NCBI GenBank assembly: GCA_022712235.1
Contig: JALAGW010000269.1
Coordinates: 1 to 41,469, forward strand
Source: Brevundimonas sp.
Lineage (GTDB): Bacteria; Pseudomonadota; Alphaproteobacteria; Caulobacterales; Caulobacteraceae
Direction: 5' to 3'
Length of the DNA: 41,469 nt
The position numbers were made by a program, and so were the translations under genes. The notes beneath the pieces were generated by a model. It saw only the letters and a list, made by a program, of their open reading frames with translations. It had not been told where the DNA came from and searched no databases. Below, piece after piece: positions 8,313 through 15,975 of the stretch (its first letter is position 1; each line of letters starts with the position of its first letter).

Positions 8313-10633
8313 TCAGGTGGCAAATAGCGACTGTTAGAGCTAGGGAATACCTTCTCGCCAGGAGCTGCGTCCAACGCCGCATTCACTCCAGCGAGCCGTG
8401 ATTCCGCATGCTGCATCTGTGTTTGAAAATGAGGGGCGCGGCTCTCAGTTTGCCTCAGCCTATCGATATGCACCTCAAATCGGCGCTTCAACGTCTGCAA
8501 GTTGTCCTGTTCCGCTGCCGCATCGGTCCGAACCAAGTGCGAGCAGCTATTGAAACACTCGAGATGCTTCAAACACGGACTGGCAGCGAAGCTATTAAGG
8601 CAAAATCCGTAAGGTGTAATATGTAGAGATCCAGCTTCAGCATTAAGGTATTCAAATGCCGCTTCATCGCCCATGATGGTTTGAAGCTCCAGAAACCGCT
8701 TAACGACAGGGCCCTGGATCTTTCTACTGCGTATCAGATCGAATGCCTTGCGCGCTTTCGGGCCTAACATTTCGTCCGCCAGACGTGACTGTCCCGGCTC
8801 CATCTCCTCGAGGCGTTCAGATACAGACCGATGGTCATAAGTGTAGCTCTGAGCCACCGAAGTGCGATTGAAGCGCTTCGTAATGATGGTGTCAGCCACG
8901 CCCAACTTGAACATTTCAGTGGTCTGAAAATGTCGCAACGAATGAGGGTTTACTGAGAACGATCTAGCCTGCTCGCTCTTGCCGTACTTTTTGAATATGA
9001 GGCCCGGATTCTTCCCGCCCAACTGTAGCTCTAGGTCTGCTTTGTCTGCCCTTTTGACCGAAAAATACCGGTCGATATCGACAATCGCATCGTACTTTTC
9101 TTCCGCGATGATCTTTCCAGGGAGCAGAAAAAGGAAAGCGTCGCTACGCAGATCTTTCTCGCCGAACTGCACTACCCTCTCGTCTGGCAATTTAAGTTGA
9201 AGATGATCGCGTGCGTAAACTTCCATGTCGCCTGCGCGAATATAAACACCTCGTCCGTCATTCCTCTCCCTCAGAGCGAAACTAAATAGTTCTCCTCGGC
9301 TGCGTCGGAGAATCGGTCTTTGCAACGCAGCTTCCATGCGACGGAAATATTCCCGGACCTGCTTGTGTTCTCCGCTCTGGTGAACGTGGTGGTCTTGATG
9401 ATCGCGCATTTCGTTCAAAATTGCGGGATCATAGTTGGAGCGATATTTTGAGCGCAGGTCTGCTGGGATAGGCTCCTGGGACGTCTGCATAATACCAGAC
9501 ATTCGGCGATAAGCTTCAGCCCACGGGAGAAGATCGTCGTTAGACAGTCCGACAAAAAGCCGTTGTTCGGCGTGTTGGCGCTGCAACATGAGCCTTTGTG
9601 GCGCCGTTGCGCGAAGGACGGCTGCTACAGATTCTCGCACAATAGGAGCGAGCAGGCTCGGCGCGTGATGCAGAGCTTCGACGAATTCTTGTCCCGGTCC
9701 ATCCTGATGCTGCTTCTCAGCAAAATGAAGCAAGCCGGTCCCTGGCTCCGGTGGGCCGTATATGCGCGGATGGGGCGGGGTGTCATTCCTGTTCACGAGT
9801 GTTTTTTCGGGCAGGAGAATTAACTCTCCAACTCTAAATCCAGTTACAATAAGTAACCTTGCTTGATGGAATCGAATGAAATCTGAAGTGGTGCGCGGAG
9901 TTTCGCTGAACACAATCCGAACTAGTTCCGCCAAATCTTCCTGTTCAGGAAGTTTGTCCTCAAAATGACGAATGCTTAGTTTTGATCTAAGGGAGTCAGG
10001 CCTCTTCGTGTCAATCTGACGCCGCGCCACCTGAACGAGCTTGGCCTCCTGTTCTTGAACGAGCGCCTTATCCGGATAGGCGGAACAATATTGGGCCAGA
10101 GGTCGGCGTTCGGCTAACTGAAAAGCATCAAACCAGCCCGATATCATCCCCTTTAACAAGCGAGCCCACTGCCCCGAAGTGCTCGCCATGAGCCCAACAT
10201 TGTAGGCCAAACGCACCTGATCGGAGGTTATTTGCGAGGGCGATGCTGACCCTACGCAGCCAGCAAGAAGGCGGAAGGGGTTGCCTAGGTTAGAGATCCC
10301 GTTGCGGGGCTTGTTTCGCTTTACGAAAAGATCGTGCAGCAAAAGCGCCTTGTAGAGTTCGATCCAATCACGTCCCATGACGGCAGGCATAACCTCACCA
10401 GACAGCGTTTGGAGCGCCGCCGCACCCGACCCGAGAGTTCCGAATGTCGAGAGGAATGCGCGCTCTCCAGCGCCATGCTTCGCCGCAGCGCGCAAGTCCC
10501 ACCAGCTCTCGCGAGGGATGCGCCCGTCCTCCAGATCGTATGGAACCTCCCAGTCCAACTGATGATCGATTGCAATCTGCTGCGCGCGAAGGATGAAAGA
10601 GTCCAGTTCAGACGGCATGTGATGCATTAGCAC
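8309..10633 (-). CDS. Large tyrosine recombinase/integrase (TnpB/GmtZ-like)
   Basis: 774 aa; ARLLIVTGFRVGELILLP (Arg I), NPHSLRHFQTTEMFKLG (HxxR), AQSYTYDH (Tyr); C-terminal YGFCLNSFAASPCLKHLECFNSCSHLVRT Cys cluster. Confidence 0.82.
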   Translation of the reverse strand: MLMHHMPSELDSFILRAQQIAIDHQLDWEVPYDLEDGRIPRESWWDLRAAAKHGAGERAFLSTFGTLGSGAAALQTLSGEVMPAVMGRDWIELYKALLLHDLFVKRNKPRNGISNLGNPFRLLAGCVGSASPSQITSDQVRLAYNVGLMASTSGQWARLLKGMISGWFDAFQLAERRPLAQYCSAYPDKALVQEQEAKLVQVARRQIDTKRPDSLRSKLSIRHFEDKLPEQEDLAELVRIVFSETPRTTSDFIRFHQARLLIVTGFRVGELILLPEKTLVNRNDTPPHPRIYGPPEPGTGLLHFAEKQHQDGPGQEFVEALHHAPSLLAPIVRESVAAVLRATAPQRLMLQRQHAEQRLFVGLSNDDLLPWAEAYRRMSGIMQTSQEPIPADLRSKYRSNYDPAILNEMRDHQDHHVHQSGEHKQVREYFRRMEAALQRPILRRSRGELFSFALRERNDGRGVYIRAGDMEVYARDHLQLKLPDERVVQFGEKDLRSDAFLFLLPGKIIAEEKYDAIVDIDRYFSVKRADKADLELQLGGKNPGLIFKKYGKSEQARSFSVNPHSLRHFQTTEMFKLGVADTIITKRFNRTSVAQSYTYDHRSVSERLEEMEPGQSRLADEMLGPKARKAFDLIRSRKIQGPVVKRFLELQTIMGDEAAFEYLNAEAGSLHITPYGFCLNSFAASPCLKHLECFNSCSHLVRTDAAAEQDNLQTLKRRFEVHIDRLRQTESRAPHFQTQMQHAESRLAGVNAALDAAPGEKVFPSSNSRYLPPE

Positions 10634-12101
10634 TCGCCATCCCGACGACCTCTTCTATGGCTTCGAGCGTGACACGGAGTTGCATCATCGCCGGACTAAC
10701 GCGATCGATAAGTTGTGGTTGGTCAAATGAGCGCACGACATCCCGCATTTCGACCAGCAATGTTGCGTGCACTTCGGGCTCAGCCACAGGGAGAAACTTG
10801 TGGCAGGTATAGCAAGCTAGGACTGGGTTCCTCTGGCATGACGATTGCCCTGCTTGGCAGGCGCCGATCCCCGAAATCGGGACGCCATGAGGCATCCCTG
10901 AAACCTGCTGATCAAGTGGCCTTGAGAGAAGCTGTGCGGCCGAAATCATGTCGCCACGGGCCGCAGCAGCGACGCCTCGATATGTGGGCGAATAGCCCAA
11001 CGCCATATTCACCAGTTTGGCCTGGTTCTGAGACGCTGCAAAATACACTTGGGCGGCTGTCGTATCTGTATGCCCAAGAAAATCGCTCAGAGACTCGTGT
11101 GAAATTCCAGCGTCGACAAGGCGTTGAGCACTGGTGTGTCGAAGGGTCTGGCTTGAGTAACTGGCCCCTGTGATTTCAAGCAATGCGTCGGCGATCAAAG
11201 TGCCGATTCGCTCTGGTGCTACGCCAAAGAACTTGGCCTCATCAGCCGGACGGCAGGCAATCCATCGCCGGAGGATCGGTACCCAACTCGGCTGCATTCG
11301 CCGCGTCACCAACCTACCGACTTTCTGACCGCGCTGCTTCAGCAGCTCGACACGTATATGCAACGCGTCGTCGCTGTGAAAAGTAAAGTCAGACATCTCG
11401 AGCGATGCAATTTGAGTGCGCCGAAGACCGAACTGGAATGACAGGGCCAAAATGGCCGCAACCCGAATTCGATCTGAGTCCGCATTGTCTAGGTTACGAA
11501 CCGTTTGGTCGATAAATTCTACTATCTGGCTTTGCGAAGCGGTGGGAAGAAAACTCGAGGCGTCTCGCACGCCCGCATATTTATCTAGATCGTGTCCAGG
11601 AAGCGCGCGAACAAAATCCAAATCGGCGGGATGCCAACGTCCAATTTCCCAAGCACACGCGAAACGTATCGCAGATCTTATCGCAACAGCGTCATGCCTA
11701 GATAGTTGATCTCGGAACTGGTCGATCCAGAGTTTTTGAAACTCGTTAGGGGTCGAAGTCGCAATCGCAAACACTATCGCGTGAAGCTTTCCTTCATCGC
11801 GCAAAGCTATATAGCGATGACCGTAGTTCATTACGGTTGCAACCGAACCTTCAGTTAACCTGTCAGCTAAATGCGCCCGGATAAACTGATCGATCCATGG
11901 GTGATCAAAGCTCAATCTGAGGTTTCTAATACCTCCATTAATGTGCAGTGACCACTCGCTCAGAGCGGGCTGCTTAAGCGTCACATCTTTGCGGCCGTAA
12001 CGATCCCTGTACCTGACCAGGGGCGGCATGGCCGGCAAAGCAGGGAGGGGAGGGGGCTGTTGATCGAGCGGAAAAAGTGAATACTGCACCACTAGCTCCA
12101 C
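10608..12101 (-). CDS. Tyrosine recombinase with C-terminal Cys cluster (TnpA/GmtY-like)
   Basis: 497 aa; ALSFQFGLRRTQIASLEM (Arg I), SSQTLRHTSAQRL (HxxR region), FLGHTDTTAAQVYFAAS (H and Tyr); C-terminal GACQAGQSSCQRNPVLACYTCHKFLP. Confidence 0.87.
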   Translation of the reverse strand: MELVVQYSLFPLDQQPPPLPALPAMPPLVRYRDRYGRKDVTLKQPALSEWSLHINGGIRNLRLSFDHPWIDQFIRAHLADRLTEGSVATVMNYGHRYIALRDEGKLHAIVFAIATSTPNEFQKLWIDQFRDQLSRHDAVAIRSAIRFACAWEIGRWHPADLDFVRALPGHDLDKYAGVRDASSFLPTASQSQIVEFIDQTVRNLDNADSDRIRVAAILALSFQFGLRRTQIASLEMSDFTFHSDDALHIRVELLKQRGQKVGRLVTRRMQPSWVPILRRWIACRPADEAKFFGVAPERIGTLIADALLEITGASYSSQTLRHTSAQRLVDAGISHESLSDFLGHTDTTAAQVYFAASQNQAKLVNMALGYSPTYRGVAAAARGDMISAAQLLSRPLDQQVSGMPHGVPISGIGACQAGQSSCQRNPVLACYTCHKFLPVAEPEVHATLLVEMRDVVRSFDQPQLIDRVSPAMMQLRVTLEAIEEVVGMASANASHAV

Positions 12102-13270
12102 ACTCCGCTTCGCAACGCTGCCAGAGTGTCATCGAAACTTTCGTTCCACATCTTTGCGTAGCGTGGCTCGAAGAATGCGCGAGCATAGTGAAATGGCATT
12201 TCTGAACCTGGAGCCCACCCCATAAAGGGGCGAATCCTGCGCCCTATTTCCTCAAACTCCATCCCGCTATCCGAAAATCGTTGATACCTGACTACAGCTG
12301 CTGTGTGTCGAAGCGAGTGGGGCGAGAGTTGGTCATTAGCTCGCGCGGCCAAGGCATTGCGCGCCTGAGCAGAAAGACTCCGTTTGATCTTCAGGAATAT
12401 CTCATTGAGAGACTGCTTGGATATCGGAGCCCCTTCCTGCGAAGAGAATAGGTACCCGTGCGCCGGGTCACCGCGATAATGAACGATATAGTTGTCAATC
12501 GCGGCTGTAAGTGCTCTCGACAGCGGCAGGTCGCGGCTTGCCCAATGGTTCTTCAGTTGTGGTGAACTGGATCGCCGATCTTCGTACTCTGGCGGGCGAA
12601 TACTGACCCAAAAGACCTGTTCCCCCGTGCGAAAATCGAACTCATTCTGAAGGCTATCGGGTGTAAGAAGAAGCAATTCACTGCGACGCAAGCCAAGCTG
12701 GAATAGCATTAGGGCTATGGCATAGTTCCGCCACCGATTTGTCTCGGTGCGAAACGGATTTCTCTCGCTGTCGGGATTCACTATGTCAAACACATCTTCC
12801 AAGACAATGGCAGGCAAGGATTTTACTTGGAGCGATGCGGTCGCTGCTTTTGGCTGGGCGCGTAGCTGCGAATAGGAGCGCTGAAGACGCTGCAGGTCCT
12901 TCGATAGATCTCGAGGATCGGCCCCGTTAATCATGCTCAGGACACCGAACACGAAGCGCCTTTGGAGCGCCCATCGCTTCTCCGGTACCGCTCGAGACTG
13001 ATGACCTATCAAGGCAGACGAGAGTACGCGTTGGATAGCGCTAAGATCCGCAGCAACCAGCGCTTGATCGAGGTCGACTGGCGGGATCAGGCGTTCGGCA
13101 TCATGATAGAGCTGGGATATAGCTAAGGCATGTTTTTCGCGCGTTGCGATGGCCTGGTGGGCGTTGAGAAAATCAAGCCATATCGTTGCAGCATAGCGAG
13201 GTAGTCCGAGCGCATCGGTGCATACCGGACCGCGCAAGGATGCTGGGATCAAACTCATACGCAAAAACAC
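12092..13270 (-). CDS. Tyrosine recombinase, first gene of the recombinase operon
   Basis: 392 aa; ALMLFQLGLRRSELLLL (Arg I), LSPHSLRHTAAVVRYQ (HxxR), FMGWAPGSEMPFHYARAFF (W and Tyr); true start may be MSLIPASL at about 13258. Confidence 0.86.
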   Translation of the reverse strand: MFLRMSLIPASLRGPVCTDALGLPRYAATIWLDFLNAHQAIATREKHALAISQLYHDAERLIPPVDLDQALVAADLSAIQRVLSSALIGHQSRAVPEKRWALQRRFVFGVLSMINGADPRDLSKDLQRLQRSYSQLRAQPKAATASLQVKSLPAIVLEDVFDIVNPDSERNPFRTETNRWRNYAIALMLFQLGLRRSELLLLTPDSLQNEFDFRTGEQVFWVSIRPPEYEDRRSSSPQLKNHWASRDLPLSRALTAAIDNYIVHYRGDPAHGYLFSSQEGAPISKQSLNEIFLKIKRSLSAQARNALAARANDQLSPHSLRHTAAVVRYQRFSDSGMEFEEIGRRIRPFMGWAPGSEMPFHYARAFFEPRYAKMWNESFDDTLAALRSGVWS

Positions 13271-13346
13271 ACAACCAACCGTAGCTGTAGTAGCTTCAGC
13301 AGGATTAGATGGGAATGATCAAGGGCATACGTGTCGAATGGAGCCC

Positions 13347-13400
13347 GCCCAAACCCAAGCTGCTGCGCTGTTTGAATGGCTGCGCAGCTTGGGCTTGAGC
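13347..13400. repeat. Imperfect inverted repeat upstream of the recombinase operon; candidate recombination site or hairpin
   Basis: Left arm GCCCAAACCCAAGCTGC (13347-13363), right arm GCAGCTTGGGCTTGAGC (13384-13400): 15 of 17 positions complementary, 20-nt spacer. Confidence 0.75.
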
Positions 13401-13504
13401 TCGTGTTGCAACGGAAACGAACTTGGTCGGCCTTCGCATAATATATCTTAGGCGATAATTGGGTCGGCCAGGCTTCTTGGTCGCTGCGATCGACAATCTG
13501 ATCT

Positions 13505-13545
13505 CGCCCCTCCCCCTGGGATAAAGCCTCCTGGTGGGAGGGGCG
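13505..13545 (-). terminator. Hairpin downstream of the TonB-receptor gene, terminator-like
   Basis: CGCCCCTCCC (13505-13514) / GGGAGGGGCG (13536-13545), perfect 10-bp stem, 25 nt after the stop codon; no clear U-tract. Confidence 0.6.
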
Positions 13546-13569
13546 ATGCTTTGGATGAAGAACCCGAGG

Positions 13570-15777
13570 CTAGAACCTTGCTGTCACGCTCAGCGTCACG
13601 GTGCGCGGCGCGCCATAGAAACCGATGACGGAATCTCCGGTGATGGCGCCTGGGAAGTTGTAGCCGCCGGCGCGATAGCGCTCGTCCGACAGGTTGCGCC
13701 CCGCCAGGCTGACTCGATAGCGGCTGTCCGGCGCGGTCCACATGAGCGTGGCGTCATATAGCCAGTAGGCGCCCTGATCGAGCAGCGGGATCGGCGTCTC
13801 GAACATCTGGGTCGCCCCGCGATACGAGGCCATCGGCGTGAAGATGAGCGAGCCGCGATCACCCAGATCGACGCTGTAAGGCAGCGCGATATTGGCGGTC
13901 CAGTCCGGCGTGTTCTGGAAGTGACGTTCGTCCGCCATGTTTTCCCGCAGACCGGTCAGCGGGTTGAAGGTGACGAAGTCGTTGAACTTGGCGTCGAGGT
14001 AACCCAGCGTCAGACGCGGAATGAAGCTGTCGGTGATCCGCGCGCTGGCCTCCAGCTCCCAGCCCCAGATCTCGCTGGAACCGGCGTTGTCGACGAAGCT
14101 GACGACCGAGGTCGGCGGGATGAAGAACTGCGACGTGATCTGCTGGTCGGTGTATTCCGACTTGAAAAGGGCCGTGGCGAAGTTGATCCGGCGGTCCAGC
14201 AGCGAGCCCTTCAGCCCGATTTCATAGGTATCGACCAGTTCCGGCTGATAGCCATTGACCGTCTCGGGATAGAGGCTGGCGTCGCCGCGCATGTCGAAGC
14301 CGCCCGACTTGAAGCCGCGCCCGTAGGAGGCGTAACCCGTCAGTTCAGGCGTGAACTTGTAGCTGGCGCTGATCCGCGGCGTGAACTCCGAATAGTCGTC
14401 CGAGTTGGTGTAGTCGGTCAGGGGCGCGCCCAACGGAACGGCTGCGGCGTTGCCGAAGAAGGGACTCTTGATGCCCAGATAGTTCTGGCGCAGTTGATCG
14501 ACGCTCTTCTTGTCCTTGGTCCAGCGACCGCCGACCGACAGCGACAGCTGGTCCGTCAGATCGTAGCTGAAGTCGGCAAAGACCGCGAAGCTCTCGGTGT
14601 CGACCTTGCCGCCGGTGAAGGTGGTCAGATTGGCCAGACCGACGACGGTGTCGAAGGCGCCTTCCGCCGAGGCGTCCATGTAGAAGACGCCCGCCACCCC
14701 CTGCCAGCGCTCGCCCTCGAACAGGACCTGGAACTCCTGAGTGAACTGGCTGTCGGCGTAGTAGCCGGGAATGTCGAGGATGGGTTGCGGCAGGCCGTCG
14801 AAGTCGATGCCGTCGCCCTTGGTGTCGCCGTCGCGCCAGGCCGTGACCGACTTCAGCGTCACGGCGTCGTTGACGTTCCACTCGCCGGTGAAGGACAGGC
14901 CGCGCGTGCGCACATAGCCCTCGTCGCCGATGCCGGCGCGGGTGTCATAGATGCCGTCTGTCGTCGGCGCCTTCAGGCGATAGCCATGACGGGCGTTGGA
15001 CTCGTCCTCGGTGATGTCGCCCGCCAGGCGGAAGAATAGGTCGTCGGTCGGTGTCCATTCAACGCTGAGGCGGCCGGCGGTGACGTCCTTGTTGTAGTGC
15101 TCGGCGCCCGGGGTCAGGTTCGTGCCGTAACCGTCGCGGGTATAGCGCGCTACCGCCCCGCCGATACGCAGGGTGGCGGTCAGCGGGGTCGACCCCGAGG
15201 CGATGAGATCGACCTGATTATAGCTGCCATAGGCGCCCTTCAGGGTCAGCTCCGGGTCCTGACCCAGGCGCTTGGTGACGTATTTGATCGCCCCGCCGAT
15301 GGTGTTGCGGCCATAGAGGGTGCCTTGCGGCCCGCGCAGGACTTCCAGCCGCTCGATGTCGAAGATGTCGAGCACCGCGCCCTGCGGACGAGCCACATAA
15401 ACGTCGTCGACATAGAGGCCAACGCCCGGCTCGAAGCCCCACAGCGGGTCTTGCTGGCCCACGCCGCGGATGAAGCTGGTCAGGGTCGAGTTGGTGCCGC
15501 GCGCGATCTGGACCGTGGCGTTCGGCGTCTGCTGCTGCAAGGTGGTGATGTCGGCGGCGCCGGTCTGTTCCAGGCGCTCGCTGCTGACGGCGGTGACGGC
15601 CACCGGCACGTCCTTCAGGCTCTCTTCGCGGCGGCGGGCGGTGACGACGATGTCGTCGACGCTGGAGGCCTGCTCGGTGTCCGTCGCCTGCTGGGCCAGG
15701 GTCGGCGCCGCGCAGAGCGAGGCCGTGATGAAGACGCTGGTCATCAGCGCCAGACGCAACTGTCCTGTCGTTCGCAT
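13570..15777 (-). CDS. TonB-dependent outer-membrane receptor
   Basis: 735 aa; signal peptide, plug DDIVVTARRREESLKDVPVAVTAVSSERL..., RLEVLRGPQGTLYGRNTIGGAIKYVTKRL, terminal aromatic ...TLSVTARF. Confidence 0.94.
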   Translation of the reverse strand: MRTTGQLRLALMTSVFITASLCAAPTLAQQATDTEQASSVDDIVVTARRREESLKDVPVAVTAVSSERLEQTGAADITTLQQQTPNATVQIARGTNSTLTSFIRGVGQQDPLWGFEPGVGLYVDDVYVARPQGAVLDIFDIERLEVLRGPQGTLYGRNTIGGAIKYVTKRLGQDPELTLKGAYGSYNQVDLIASGSTPLTATLRIGGAVARYTRDGYGTNLTPGAEHYNKDVTAGRLSVEWTPTDDLFFRLAGDITEDESNARHGYRLKAPTTDGIYDTRAGIGDEGYVRTRGLSFTGEWNVNDAVTLKSVTAWRDGDTKGDGIDFDGLPQPILDIPGYYADSQFTQEFQVLFEGERWQGVAGVFYMDASAEGAFDTVVGLANLTTFTGGKVDTESFAVFADFSYDLTDQLSLSVGGRWTKDKKSVDQLRQNYLGIKSPFFGNAAAVPLGAPLTDYTNSDDYSEFTPRISASYKFTPELTGYASYGRGFKSGGFDMRGDASLYPETVNGYQPELVDTYEIGLKGSLLDRRINFATALFKSEYTDQQITSQFFIPPTSVVSFVDNAGSSEIWGWELEASARITDSFIPRLTLGYLDAKFNDFVTFNPLTGLRENMADERHFQNTPDWTANIALPYSVDLGDRGSLIFTPMASYRGATQMFETPIPLLDQGAYWLYDATLMWTAPDSRYRVSLAGRNLSDERYRAGGYNFPGAITGDSVIGFYGAPRTVTLSVTARF

Positions 15778-15867
15778 TCTCGTTTCCTCTCCAGGCGCGG
15801 TCGTTTGGTCGCCGCTGATCTGTGTTGGGCCGACGGTGATCCGCGAACAGCCCCGCTGTCAACATCA

Positions 15868-15887
15868 TTCATTCCTGCATGAATGAA
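15868..15887. promoter_or_regulatory. Palindromic operator candidate 1 (TetR?)
   Basis: TTCATTC-ctgcat-GAATGAA, perfect 7-bp arms in the divergent TonB/esterase region. Confidence 0.6.
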
Positions 15888-15922
15888 ACTTCATCGAACG
15901 GCTCGACAGCCTAGCGAGCATT

Positions 15923-15940
15923 GTTCATTCTGAAATGAAC
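15923..15940. promoter_or_regulatory. Palindromic operator candidate 2 (TetR?)
   Basis: GTTCATT-ctga-AATGAAC, perfect 7-bp arms sharing the TTCATT half-site with site 1. Confidence 0.65.
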
Positions 15941-15975
15941 GAGCGCGACGAAGATTGCGCCCCGAGGGACGGAAC

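Larger units (their letters stand above)
6220..13500. mobile_element. Putative integrative element encoded around a four-gene tyrosine-recombinase operon; boundaries approximate
   Basis: Three overlapping tyrosine-recombinase genes plus a small partner gene, lower apparent GC than flanks, hypothetical/regulatory cargo, located between a metal-efflux operon and a TonB gene. No target-site duplication identified. Confidence 0.6.

Noticed and set aside
7740-13270. Calling the recombinase operon a classical RIT element or Tn554
   Set aside because: RIT elements have three recombinases of similar moderate size and Tn554 has two recombinases plus TnpC; the sizes and gene count here do not match either exactly
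13305-13496. 63-aa minus ORF upstream of the recombinase operon
   Set aside because: TTG start, no motif, reads through the inverted repeat; more likely non-coding element end
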